Positions 44,275 through 53,484 of a DNA stretch of 64,000 nucleotides are shown piece by piece. A model generated the notes under the pieces. The model was given only the letters and a program-made list of their open reading frames with translations. It was not told where the DNA came from and did not search any database. Position numbers and translations under genes: made by a program. How positions within the stretch are numbered: the stretch's first letter is position 1; each line of letters begins with the position of its first letter. The stretch covers positions 1-64,000 of the forward strand of contig JAILAD010000085.1 in the NCBI GenBank assembly GCA_024681795.1, read 5' to 3'. Source of the stretch: Lachnospiraceae bacterium. GTDB taxonomy: Bacteria > Bacillota > Clostridia > Lachnospirales > Lachnospiraceae.

Positions 44275-44335
44275 AAGCACTCTCCTTTTCTTGTAACTGT
44301 TTATATTATTTGTAACTGTATCTGTTTACCGAAAA

Positions 44336-46297
44336 TTAATCCCTCACAATCTTCAGCGTGTAATCGAGATATTTCAGGCTGAAGTTCTCGTTGTAATACG
44401 GATCCCCCGCCTCAATCTCTGCCTTCCACCTGTTCCGGAATGCCTCGCTTTCTTTTTCGAAAGCCTCCTTTGCCTCTTCGCTGTCATTTACGGGAGCCAT
44501 CGGAATCTCGTTATAGAAAGATTCGGCAAACGGTGTAAAGACGTTGAGTTTTCCGAGCGCACGAAGTTTTAAACAAAGATCCACGTCGTAATAATGCTCG
44601 TCGAAAAGTTTCTCCTCAAATCCTCCGGCTTCCTCAAAATCCTTCTTTTTTACCATCATCGAAGCACCGGAGACCGCCGTCATATTCTGTGCATAGCAGA
44701 GTCTTCCCATATATCCGATATGCGTGTAATAACACTTGTAATGGACGTGTCCCGCGCATCCCTGATCACCGAGACCGAGAACGATTCCGGCATGTTCAAC
44801 GGTCTTATCGTCAAACAGGCATTTGCCGCCCGCTGCACCGATATCGTCCCTCTGTACGTACATCAAAAGTTCCTCGATATAATCCGCAGTGGTCGGACGG
44901 ATTCCGGGTTTTAAGAATAACAGGAATTCTCCCTTTGCAATCTTTGCACCCGCATTATAAAATGCCGGAAGATGACTTCCTTTTGCGATGTTCATGACCT
45001 TGATGAAGGGATCCGTTTCATATTCCTTCTGAAGCATTACCACGTCTTCCGCAGAACCGTCGCTTACAAGAATCAGTTCGTCAATCTCATCATCCGTCTT
45101 TTTCAGGGCTTCTATCGTATCCTTAAAGGAAACATCCCCGCCTCTTGCAGGCAGAATCACGGATACCTTTCCGGTTGTCGTAATATCGTACTGCAGTCTG
45201 AAAATCGTCTCAAACGCACGGGTACTTGTAATCGTCGTATCGTAGATTCCGTAGGTGTTTAAGTGTGCATCCACCGCTCTTTTCGCAGCATCCACCGCAT
45301 AAAATTTGGCATTGATGTCTTTCGCCACACTGCCCGCATGTGCTCTCCAATAATATAAAATTTTCGGCACATGGACTACATGCTTTGCAAGGGAAGTCAG
45401 TCTTAAAATCATGTCATGGTCCTGGCTTCCGTCAAATTCCGTCCGGAATAACTGTGTTTCCGCCAGAAGGCTTCTCTTAAACAAACTGAAATGGCAGATA
45501 TAGTTGTTTGCACGGAGTGTGTCCAATGCATAATCCGGCTTAAAATGCAGGGTATCCATGTTGTTGATGGAGTCTCCCATAAAGGTTGCTTCATCACAGT
45601 ATACGTAGTCTGCATTTTTCTCGTCTATTGCTTTCCGGTATTCGAAAAATGCGCATGGATGCAGAATATCGTCGTGATCAAACAAACCGATGTAATCACC
45701 GGTTGCCATCTTGTAGCACTCATTCGTATTCCCTGAAATACCCTCATTCTTTTCCAGTTTCTCATAGCGGATTCTCGGATCTGCCTCCGCATATTTTCTG
45801 CAGATATCACCGACATACGCATGCTCCGCATCGGACCCGTCCGCAAGACATAATTCCCAGTCCGGATAAGTCTGGTATTTCACGGAATCTATCATGTCCG
45901 TCAGGAATTTTTCCGGGGTATTATAAAGCGGAACCAGTACGGAAAACGTAATCTTCTGCTCATACTTTACACTTTCCTGACGCTTTCTTTCTTCCTCTGA
46001 AGGGAAAGAATCCGTACCGAGAAGGGAGTAAGCACGCTTTAAGCGTTTCTTGTAATCCGCGCGTTCCATGATTCTCTTCGGGGTTCTGTAACATTCCAGT
46101 TTTGCGATTCCGACTCTTGCAAGACGCAACGGTTTGGAAAGTTTCCATGCAAAACTGTGCTTAATCCGGTAGAGATTTTCCTCCGTTTCTTTTTTGGAGG
46201 TCTCCATCAGGGTAAGCCTGGAATTTAACTCACGGTTTTCCTGTTTTAACTTTTTTACCTGCTGTCTTAAATACAGCAGTTCCTCTTTTTCGTCCAT
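44336..46297 (-). CDS. Family 2 glycosyltransferase with two GT-A segments
   Basis: 653 residues. A coiled-coil start (about 1-55, LRQQVKKLKQENRELNSR) leads to a first GT-A domain (118-330, SVLVPLYNTPEKFLTDM and FDHDDI metal site) and a second, divergent one (from about 390, KVSVILPARGGD). The second half also carries FDEHYYDVDLC, a typical later GT-2 motif. One or both domains may be active. It adds one or two sugars during assembly of the polysaccharide. The ATG is preceded by AAGGA, 10 bp after the preceding stop. Confidence 0.87.
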   Translation of the reverse strand: MDEKEELLYLRQQVKKLKQENRELNSRLTLMETSKKETEENLYRIKHSFAWKLSKPLRLARVGIAKLECYRTPKRIMERADYKKRLKRAYSLLGTDSFPSEEERKRQESVKYEQKITFSVLVPLYNTPEKFLTDMIDSVKYQTYPDWELCLADGSDAEHAYVGDICRKYAEADPRIRYEKLEKNEGISGNTNECYKMATGDYIGLFDHDDILHPCAFFEYRKAIDEKNADYVYCDEATFMGDSINNMDTLHFKPDYALDTLRANNYICHFSLFKRSLLAETQLFRTEFDGSQDHDMILRLTSLAKHVVHVPKILYYWRAHAGSVAKDINAKFYAVDAAKRAVDAHLNTYGIYDTTITSTRAFETIFRLQYDITTTGKVSVILPARGGDVSFKDTIEALKKTDDEIDELILVSDGSAEDVVMLQKEYETDPFIKVMNIAKGSHLPAFYNAGAKIAKGEFLLFLKPGIRPTTADYIEELLMYVQRDDIGAAGGKCLFDDKTVEHAGIVLGLGDQGCAGHVHYKCYYTHIGYMGRLCYAQNMTAVSGASMMVKKKDFEEAGGFEEKLFDEHYYDVDLCLKLRALGKLNVFTPFAESFYNEIPMAPVNDSEEAKEAFEKESEAFRNRWKAEIEAGDPYYNENFSLKYLDYTLKIVRD

Positions 46298-46306
46298 ACA
46301 ATATCC

Positions 46307-48388
46307 TTAATTGTTCCCTTCCATCACGAGCTTTTCACCGGTCCGCTGGTAGAGATACAGTTTCTTTAATACATCGTCCGCATAGATGCCGATTTCATAG
46401 GTATCCGGCGGCAGTTCGCCCGTTGTGACGAAATTGCAGAAACCTGAGAGCTGAAGATTCGTTGCACCCTGATAGGTTCCTTCCAGATTCGTCCGCAAAA
46501 ATTCCGGCATCGGCATTACATATTTACCCTTCGTTCCTTCGAATACCATGTAGAAACGAAACCGCATGTTGTCAATCATCGGAACCACATGATATCCCTG
46601 AAGGACAAAAAATTCTTCTCCGCAGGAGCGGGCAAATTCTTCTTTTTCAAGCCGGTCGAAATGTACGATAATTCCTTCCGGATATTTGCGGTAATCGAAA
46701 TTCGTCGGTCTCGGGCATTCCTCTTTCGGTTTCTTTCTTAAGAAATTGTTCTCCGCATCAAACCCGAGTTCCGAGCCGCCTGCTGCCGGTGCCGACTCAT
46801 ACGGATCCATATTGTAAATATCCGGATGAAGCGAGTAAAGGAGTTTTCTTTCTTTGGAAAGCCTCTCCAGTTTCTCTTCCGAAAGATGGTCCGCCCCGCG
46901 GCTTAAGGATTCATGATGATAAAAAACGCAGTCCGGTCTTAATACCATCCTCTTTTTCAGATCCCGGAGGGAGAAGCATAAATCCACATCGTTATATGCT
47001 ATCCTGAGTTCTTCCTTCAGTCCTCCGACGGCATCGTAATCTTCTTTCCTGATCATCAGGCAGGCACCTGTAACGCCGATGCAGTCGTGCACGAAACGGT
47101 TTCTTAAATAATCCGTTTTTTCACGGTCATCCTTCCCGATGAATTTATGAACGGGACCGTCCACCGCATTCGTAATTCCGACATGCTGAATGACGGAAGA
47201 ATTCGGGTATAAAAGCTTTGCACCCACCGCTCCGACTCCGGGAACGGATAGCTGTCCCGCCATCCTTTTTAATGCATCACCGGTAATCATCTCCATGTCA
47301 TCGTTTAACAAAAGCAGAAGATTTCCCTTCGCATGCCTTACTCCCACATTGTTCATATGGGAAAAATTAAACTCTTCTTTTTCGTAAATATAAGTAAATC
47401 CTGCAGTTTCGGAAGCATCCCCGATTCTTTTTTTATTCTCATCGCTGCTTCCGTTATCCACAACGATAATTTCCGTCTCAAACGGCTGCTCATGTGCGTT
47501 AAGCGATTCGATACACCTAAGCAGGACATCCGGATTGTCCTTCGAAGGAATAATGACGGAAAGAACGGTTCCTTCCTTAACGGGATATACCGGATACTCT
47601 CTGTTTAAATCCTCTTCCGTCATATAATCCGGCTGAAACAGGCTCTTTTCAAATGACGGCCGTACCGTTTCCGGTGTGTCGTCCCAACCATCGTCCGTAT
47701 TTCCGAAGGAGTCTGCTTTTTTCATAAAAAGCTCTTCTTTCCGCTTTGCATCCCCTTCTTCAAATACAATCGGCTCTTCGCCGGGGCGACGGTGTACATG
47801 CTGCAGAATCAACGGAAGATGATATACCGTATCCTCTCCGTAACGGTAAAGATTTCGGAGCATATAATCATAAATGCTTTCCCCTTCCGTTCCGGGAAAC
47901 TTTTCAAATGCTTCTTTCCGGAATGCAACCATGTTGCCGAAGTAAAAGTAAGAAAGCAGGGTTTCCGGAGAATAAACCGGTTTAAAGCGGATATTGCTTC
48001 TTTTACTTACTTTAATCCCCTGTTTTTTTAACGTATCCCACTCGGAATCCTCCGCAATAACACAGTCCTCATCCGCATAAATTACCAGTACTCCGGGGTG
48101 TTCCTCAAATGCTTTTACAATCTCCCATTCGGCAGTTTTGGAAAGAACGGAATCGGAGGATAAATAAATCATCACATCCGAATTTGCCGGCCTTACTCCG
48201 CCTTCGAGTTCGCAAAGTTCCGACGACAGGTGTAGTTCTTTTTCCGACCGGACTTTTTCTTCCAGTTCTTTTTCCTGCTGCTGTACATATACATCAAAGG
48301 AGTTGCTTAAAAAAGCCAGGCGGTTTTCATATTCTTTTTTTCTCGGAGCAATCATGATGCTCCTTGCAAGTTTCTTTATCGTACCCAT
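46307..48388 (-). CDS. Large family 2 glycosyltransferase, probably two-domain
   Basis: 693 residues. The first third resembles a GT-A fold lacking its start (YLSSDSVLSKTAEWEI, YADEDCVI). From about residue 278 a clear GT-A domain follows: LSVIIPSKDNPDVLL, VDNGSSDENKK, LLLNDDMEMI and AYNDVDLC. Residues after about 570 form a separate beta-rich region. The first domain may be inactive. Usual rhamnan/O-polysaccharide clusters carry such large enzymes. Ribosome site poor; gap to the methyltransferase gene is 14 bp. Confidence 0.85.
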   Translation of the reverse strand: MGTIKKLARSIMIAPRKKEYENRLAFLSNSFDVYVQQQEKELEEKVRSEKELHLSSELCELEGGVRPANSDVMIYLSSDSVLSKTAEWEIVKAFEEHPGVLVIYADEDCVIAEDSEWDTLKKQGIKVSKRSNIRFKPVYSPETLLSYFYFGNMVAFRKEAFEKFPGTEGESIYDYMLRNLYRYGEDTVYHLPLILQHVHRRPGEEPIVFEEGDAKRKEELFMKKADSFGNTDDGWDDTPETVRPSFEKSLFQPDYMTEEDLNREYPVYPVKEGTVLSVIIPSKDNPDVLLRCIESLNAHEQPFETEIIVVDNGSSDENKKRIGDASETAGFTYIYEKEEFNFSHMNNVGVRHAKGNLLLLLNDDMEMITGDALKRMAGQLSVPGVGAVGAKLLYPNSSVIQHVGITNAVDGPVHKFIGKDDREKTDYLRNRFVHDCIGVTGACLMIRKEDYDAVGGLKEELRIAYNDVDLCFSLRDLKKRMVLRPDCVFYHHESLSRGADHLSEEKLERLSKERKLLYSLHPDIYNMDPYESAPAAGGSELGFDAENNFLRKKPKEECPRPTNFDYRKYPEGIIVHFDRLEKEEFARSCGEEFFVLQGYHVVPMIDNMRFRFYMVFEGTKGKYVMPMPEFLRTNLEGTYQGATNLQLSGFCNFVTTGELPPDTYEIGIYADDVLKKLYLYQRTGEKLVMEGNN

Positions 48389-48402
48389 TTATCGCTGACT
48401 CT

Positions 48403-50424
48403 CTACAGATACCTTGCCGCTTCCCCGGACAGCTGTTCAATCCGAAGCTGAATCCGGAGTTTTTCCCCGTTTTTTGTCAGTCCGTGCGCATTCTTCGGCA
48501 GGACAAATGCAAAATGCGGATCGTTATCAGTAAATAAAAAACCGTTGCTTCCGAGACGTTTCCCGTTGGTGTCCCTTTTTGAAAAATTCTTCTTCAGGGC
48601 GATATCCGAAAGATCCTCCGTTCCGACGGATACCGCACGCACCAGCACGATTGCGGGTCTGTTCCCGGGATCGATTCTTAATTTTTTCAGTCCCTCTTTC
48701 ACCGGCAGGAAGAACTCCACTTCCTTTCCCACCTGATGATAATCATTCACAATATAAGAATTTTCTTCCGAAAAGCCTTTTCCGAAATCTTCATAAATCT
48801 GAATGCTTCCGTCATATCTGCCGCATTCTTCACGCATATAATCAAGAGAAAATGCCGGCTTCCCGATTTCATGACGAATGTCACTCATTGCAGGGTGGCC
48901 GCCCTGAACCTTCTTCTGGAAATTTCTTTCCCTTTGGACAACGGAAGAGAAATCCTCCGTAATTTTGCACCAGTCCTTGCAGATTGCGCGTTTGGAATTT
49001 CCCTGAATATAGCACCAGATTGCTCTCTTTTTGATCTCATCCGAAGGGATTACTTCGAACTCGGTCCATTCGTAATCGATTACACTCCAGTGTGCACCGT
49101 CCACGAGAATATTCTGGAAAATCAGATCGTAATCGCTGACCGGATCCTCTTCGTGATAGGATATGATTTTTACGTATCTTTCATAAAGTTTTAAAAATCC
49201 TTCCCTGTCGCCCGTATCAATGCAGCGGTCCAGCAGTTCTTCCAGCGAAGTCCCGGAGAGGAATTCAAACCGCAGGGTATCTTCCGAAATTCTTTTGCAT
49301 TTGTTAAACGCAATTTCACTTCCCTCAAAACGTTTCGTCAATGCTTCATAAGCTTTTTCGAGATTTCTTATATGTTCTTCTGCTTCTTTCGTTACGGCAC
49401 GTTTTGTAACGAAAAATCCGTCCGCATCCTTTTCAATGGTTGTACAGATTCCGAAACAGTCATCCCTGTCATTGGAATACTTTACCATTTTCTGCGGAAG
49501 CTCCGGCCCGATTACGGCAAGATAGGAATTCGAAAACAGCGGAAATTCCTTCTCCTCGAGAATCGTATCGAACACCTTTGTCTCATCCATTAAAATCAGC
49601 CGCTCACGGTCGAAATTCCGGATGTTGTCATGAAGTTCTCCCTTCTTCGGAAGGTACTCATCCGAATAAATCATATGCGGAAATTTATAATCCGGATAGG
49701 GATAATAAAACGAGTACTCTTTTACGTTACAGGTGGAAAAAATATCTTCCAGCCCCCTTCTCGTAAACGTCTTCGCAACGCCCCTTCCGGGATACCCTTC
49801 CAGTCCTTCGAAATACCGTCCCGCATGGTCTTCCGTGCATCCGGCAAAGTATTTAAGTCCCATTTTATTTTCAATCGCGATATAGATTCTTCCGCCGGGT
49901 TTTAAATGCTTTAAAAGAATCTTCAGGAAATCTTCATACGGTGTATCTCCGCTCATATAGCCGAACGCATATTCAAAAACACCGATCAGCATAATTGCAT
50001 CGAAGTCACTGTCAAGGGAGGTTTCGATATCCTTAAAATTACCGACCATAATCGTTACATTGTCGGCATCCTTTAAGCGGTACGCATTTACCAGACTTCT
50101 CTTTTCGGATAAATCAATCCCCGTAACGGAACCTGCTTTTTTGGAAAGCGCACCGGTAATGGCACCGCACCCCGAACCGACTTCCAGAACCTTATCCGTT
50201 TTGCCGATCGGAAGCCACTCGACAATATTGGTCCTGAACGGGGAAAAATGATAAAGCACGGGCCAGTTTTTCCGTTTCTCCGTAACGGTACGGTATTCCT
50301 TTTCGGAGTGATTTTTCGCAATCTCCAAAAGCTCGTCCTCGATATCCCCGTCGGAATAGCGGTCAACGCCTTCGTAGAAACGCTCATCCAATATGATTTT
50401 TCCGACTGTCTTCGTTTCCGCCAT
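48403..50424 (-). CDS. Methyltransferase-kinase fusion (WbdD-like, inferred)
   Basis: 673 residues in three parts. Residues 55-250 form a SAM methyltransferase with motif I LEVGSGCG at 80-87. Residues about 300-460 look like a protein-kinase-type fold: lysine Lys341 (FFVTKRAV), helix-C glutamate Glu356 or Glu360, catalytic loop YDLIFQN (Asp433, Asn438), and metal-site IDYEW (Asp450). The rest to 673 is beta-rich. E. coli WbdD, a methyltransferase-kinase, caps O9a polymannose chains and its product is recognised by Wzt. The gene overlaps wzt by 41 bp. No long C-terminal coiled-coil ruler as in WbdD is seen. Family is seen directly; cap function is inferred. Confidence 0.75.
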   Translation of the reverse strand: MAETKTVGKIILDERFYEGVDRYSDGDIEDELLEIAKNHSEKEYRTVTEKRKNWPVLYHFSPFRTNIVEWLPIGKTDKVLEVGSGCGAITGALSKKAGSVTGIDLSEKRSLVNAYRLKDADNVTIMVGNFKDIETSLDSDFDAIMLIGVFEYAFGYMSGDTPYEDFLKILLKHLKPGGRIYIAIENKMGLKYFAGCTEDHAGRYFEGLEGYPGRGVAKTFTRRGLEDIFSTCNVKEYSFYYPYPDYKFPHMIYSDEYLPKKGELHDNIRNFDRERLILMDETKVFDTILEEKEFPLFSNSYLAVIGPELPQKMVKYSNDRDDCFGICTTIEKDADGFFVTKRAVTKEAEEHIRNLEKAYEALTKRFEGSEIAFNKCKRISEDTLRFEFLSGTSLEELLDRCIDTGDREGFLKLYERYVKIISYHEEDPVSDYDLIFQNILVDGAHWSVIDYEWTEFEVIPSDEIKKRAIWCYIQGNSKRAICKDWCKITEDFSSVVQRERNFQKKVQGGHPAMSDIRHEIGKPAFSLDYMREECGRYDGSIQIYEDFGKGFSEENSYIVNDYHQVGKEVEFFLPVKEGLKKLRIDPGNRPAIVLVRAVSVGTEDLSDIALKKNFSKRDTNGKRLGSNGFLFTDNDPHFAFVLPKNAHGLTKNGEKLRIQLRIEQLSGEAARYL

Positions 50425-51727
50425 CTGCTTCCTCTTCTTTTTCCACTATCTTCGGAGTCCAGGTTCCCGTAATATTTTTTACTTCCACCTTCGATTCCAT
50501 ATCGTAGAAACCGACCGTATCCTTATCGGACACAACCGTAATGTTAATCGCATCATAAAGCCTGTGATAAACCGTAAAATCACTGCCTTCATATCCCGTC
50601 AGGCCGAAGGATAAAAGATATTCCCCGCCCTGCAGAGTCATTCTCTGACGGAAGGTAATCTCCTTTCTTTCACCGGCGTGCATGGGCTCTAAAAAGGTTC
50701 TCTCAAACATCGTATTGGTTCCGGTGATTTCCGTACCGCGTACATTCTTTACGGAGAATGCAAAAATCGGAGCCTGCAGTTCTTCAAATGCCTCAACCTG
50801 CATGTGAACCGTAAATTCGTTTCCCTTGATGATGGCATTGGTTTCCCTGTCCTTTTCGTCCGTCACGGATACCGAGGAAATCTCCGCTTTCCGGGAACCG
50901 TATTCCAGTGTATCCGGATTTAATCCCTTGCTCAGTGCAGCTTCCACCGCATTCTTCGTTTCCTCTTCCGATTCTCCGTCCGCATTGTACTGTCCGACGA
51001 GTACCTGCTTGTAGATATCAATCATTTCCTTCGGAGTCCCTTCACCGAGTTTCACTCCCTGATTGAGAAGGATTACGCGGTCGCAGTATTTTGAAACGGA
51101 ACTTAAATCGTGGCTTACAAAAAGAATCGTTTTGCCGAGCTTTTTAAATTCCTCGAATTTGCGGTAGCATTTCGCCTGAAAGAAAACATCCCCGACGCTC
51201 AGAGCCTCGTCGACAATCAGAATTTCCGGCTCAATATTGATTGCAATCGCAAACGCGAGTCTGACAAACATACCGGAAGAGTATGTTTTTACGGGCTGGT
51301 ATACAAACTCTCCGATATCGGCAAATTCAAGAATTCCCTGAAGTTTTGCATCGATTTCCTCTTTGGAAAAACCGATCATCGTACCGTTTAAGTAAATATT
51401 CTCCATTCCGGTATACTCGGAATTAAATCCCGCGCCGAGTTCGAGAAGCGCGGAAATACGGCCGTTTACCTGAATACTTCCGCTTGTCTCGTGCAAAACT
51501 CCGGTAATGATTTTCAAAATGGTGGATTTTCCGGAACCGTTCGTTCCGATAATGCCGACCGTCTCACCGCGTTTTACTTCAAAACTCACATCCTTTAATG
51601 CCGCATGTTCCCCGTATTTTCTCCAGGGCATTAAATGAAACGTGTCAATGACACGATCCATGGGCTTCGGATAAAGCTTATATATTTTATTGACATGTTC
51701 GATTGATATCGCTGTATTTTCGTCCAT
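50384..51727 (-). CDS. wzt: ABC transporter ATPase for polysaccharide export (Wzt-like), with carbohydrate-binding tail
   Basis: 447 residues. Residues 1-245 form an ABC ATPase with Walker A GTNGSGKS (61-68), signature YSSGMFVRLAFA and Walker B LIVDEALS. Residues after about 285 form a beta-sandwich tail of the Wzt C-terminal type (EFTVHMQVEAF, VKNVRGTEITGTNT), which in E. coli O9a recognises the chain terminus. The gene ends within the start of the methyltransferase-kinase gene, 41 bp overlapping. It pairs with the Wzm-like permease. Start with AAAGGA and a gap of 51 bp. Confidence 0.93.
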   Translation of the reverse strand: MDENTAISIEHVNKIYKLYPKPMDRVIDTFHLMPWRKYGEHAALKDVSFEVKRGETVGIIGTNGSGKSTILKIITGVLHETSGSIQVNGRISALLELGAGFNSEYTGMENIYLNGTMIGFSKEEIDAKLQGILEFADIGEFVYQPVKTYSSGMFVRLAFAIAINIEPEILIVDEALSVGDVFFQAKCYRKFEEFKKLGKTILFVSHDLSSVSKYCDRVILLNQGVKLGEGTPKEMIDIYKQVLVGQYNADGESEEETKNAVEAALSKGLNPDTLEYGSRKAEISSVSVTDEKDRETNAIIKGNEFTVHMQVEAFEELQAPIFAFSVKNVRGTEITGTNTMFERTFLEPMHAGERKEITFRQRMTLQGGEYLLSFGLTGYEGSDFTVYHRLYDAINITVVSDKDTVGFYDMESKVEVKNITGTWTPKIVEKEEEADGGNEDSRKNHIG

Positions 51728-51778
51728 TTCCGTCCTTTAAGGCTTATACAAAACCTTATTTCTTCAAAAATAATATCC

Positions 51779-52798
51779 TTACAATACATCCGCAAAATGC
51801 GGTTTCAGACGTTTGAAAATCAGTGCGCCGATTACAAAAATAATCGCGGTGATAATCCAGAAAAACATCGTGGAGTAAAAGTCCTCAAAAAACCATTCCT
51901 TCTCAAACATCGCCGTCCGATATCCGTTGATGATGTAGAATACCGGGTTCAGTTTAAAAATGATGCGGAATTTCTCGGGAATCACTCCGATTTCCCAGAG
52001 AATCGGGGTTCCCCACATTCCGAGCTGCAATCCGATTCCGATAATCTGCGACAGATCCCGGAAGAATACGACAACCGCACAGGTGGAATAGGAAATCGCA
52101 AGTGTCAGGCAGAACATACAGAAGCTGTAATAAACCACCTGGATCAGATACAGACTCGGTTTATATCCGTAAAAGAAATACAAAGCCAGCATTACCAGCA
52201 CAAAAAACGAATGGATAAACGTTGCCGCAATGACTTTGATAATCGGCAGAATACTGATTTTAAAAACCACTTTTTTAACCAGATAATTGTATTCGATTAA
52301 TGCATTCATTCCGCCGACCAGTGCTTCCGAAAAATAAAACCACGGAATCAGACCTGCCGTCAGCCAGAGCACGTACGGTGCAGCAATCCCGCTCGCCGCA
52401 AGCTGCGCCCTCGCAGGGAAAATCAGTCCGAATACAAAATAGTACATAGCAATGGTAACCACCGGCTGGATAAATGCCCAGACACGTCCCATCGTGGATC
52501 CGGCATAACGTTTCTTAAAATCATTTTTTGCCAGTTTCCAGATTAATTCTCTGTTCGCCCACAATTCCCCCGGCAGACTCATGATTTTTTCATAGAAACC
52601 GATATAGGCCGTAAGCGCACTAAGGACCATTGCTACTGCAATGGCCTTTTTTATCAGCTCCTCTTTCGGTACGGCAAAAGGATTGTGATGGAAAATAATG
52701 ATTGCGATAAAGATTAAATCAACCACCACTCCGATTGCAATTCCGGCACCTTTCGGAAGCGTTGTATTTTTATTGTTTTTCGTAAGCGCCTTTGCCAT
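51779..52798 (-). CDS. wzm: ABC-2 permease for polysaccharide export (Wzm-like)
   Basis: The 339-residue ABC-2 permease has two N-terminal helices (about 17-35 and 53-70) not usual for Wzm, followed by the standard cytoplasmic amphipathic segment LIWKLAKNDFKKRYAGSTMG and six helices. It exports lipid-linked polysaccharide across the membrane with Wzt. Start at 52798 with AAAGGAG ten bases upstream; the longer reading would overlap rfbC. Confidence 0.92.
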   Translation of the reverse strand: MAKALTKNNKNTTLPKGAGIAIGVVVDLIFIAIIIFHHNPFAVPKEELIKKAIAVAMVLSALTAYIGFYEKIMSLPGELWANRELIWKLAKNDFKKRYAGSTMGRVWAFIQPVVTIAMYYFVFGLIFPARAQLAASGIAAPYVLWLTAGLIPWFYFSEALVGGMNALIEYNYLVKKVVFKISILPIIKVIAATFIHSFFVLVMLALYFFYGYKPSLYLIQVVYYSFCMFCLTLAISYSTCAVVVFFRDLSQIIGIGLQLGMWGTPILWEIGVIPEKFRIIFKLNPVFYIINGYRTAMFEKEWFFEDFYSTMFFWIITAIIFVIGALIFKRLKPHFADVL

Positions 52799-52803
52799 TC
52801 TGA

Positions 52804-53361
52804 TTACTGCTCCTTTTTCAGATCCGTTATGGAGCCCCATCTGGTATCCTTATCCGAAAGGATCAGTTCCATGCCCTCCGGTATCGGCCACTCGATTCCG
52901 ATAGCAGGATCGTTGTATAAGATTCCGCCCTCATCGTTCGGGTGATAAAAATCCGTACACTTATAACAGAATTCCGCATAATCGGAAAGTACCAAAAATC
53001 CGTGTGCAAAATTCTTCGGAATAAAAAACTGTTTCTTGTTTTCTTCGGAAAGCAGTACACCGAACCATTTTCCGTAGGTTTCGGAACCTTCTCTTAAATC
53101 CACCGCCACATCAAATACTTCTCCTCTGATGACACGGACCAGTTTGTCCTGAGGAAACTGTATCTGAAAATGAAGTCCTCTTAAAACTCCTTTTTTGGAT
53201 GCGGACTGATTGTCCTGTACAAACGGCAAATCGATTCCGATTTCCTTAAAATCATTTGCCTGATAGGTCTCCATGAAATATCCGCGCTTATCACCGAAAA
53301 CCTGCGGAGTAATTACCTTTAATCCTTCAATCTCACATGTTTCGACCGTTAATTTACCCAT
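52804..53361 (-). CDS. rfbC: dTDP-4-dehydrorhamnose 3,5-epimerase
   Basis: The 185-residue cupin enzyme has the conserved LRGLHFQ (catalytic His), the IRGEVFDVAVDLR strand and the FAHGFLVLSD segment. It converts dTDP-4-keto-6-deoxyglucose to dTDP-4-keto-rhamnose. It is in the rfbB-rfbA-rfbC set; rfbD, the last reductase, is not in this window. The gap upstream holds a 20-bp-spaced repeat. Confidence 0.95.
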   Translation of the reverse strand: MGKLTVETCEIEGLKVITPQVFGDKRGYFMETYQANDFKEIGIDLPFVQDNQSASKKGVLRGLHFQIQFPQDKLVRVIRGEVFDVAVDLREGSETYGKWFGVLLSEENKKQFFIPKNFAHGFLVLSDYAEFCYKCTDFYHPNDEGGILYNDPAIGIEWPIPEGMELILSDKDTRWGSITDLKKEQ

Positions 53362-53384
53362 TTTTCGTTCATATCCTTTGTTTT

Positions 53385-53417
53385 ATTTCCGATTTGTATT
53401 TTGTATTTCCGATTTGT
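53385..53417. repeat. Direct repeat between rfbA and rfbC
   Basis: ATTTCCGATTTGT occurs at 53385 and 53405, a period of 20 bp, in the 123-bp AT-rich gap between the genes. The core TTTCCGATTTG is shared with the 12-bp repeats at 36359 and 42507. Confidence 0.85.
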
Positions 53418-53484
53418 TTTTTGTCTTTACATTTACGCTTTACAATTTGCGCCTATCTTTACATTTTTATGTTTTATATTTCGC

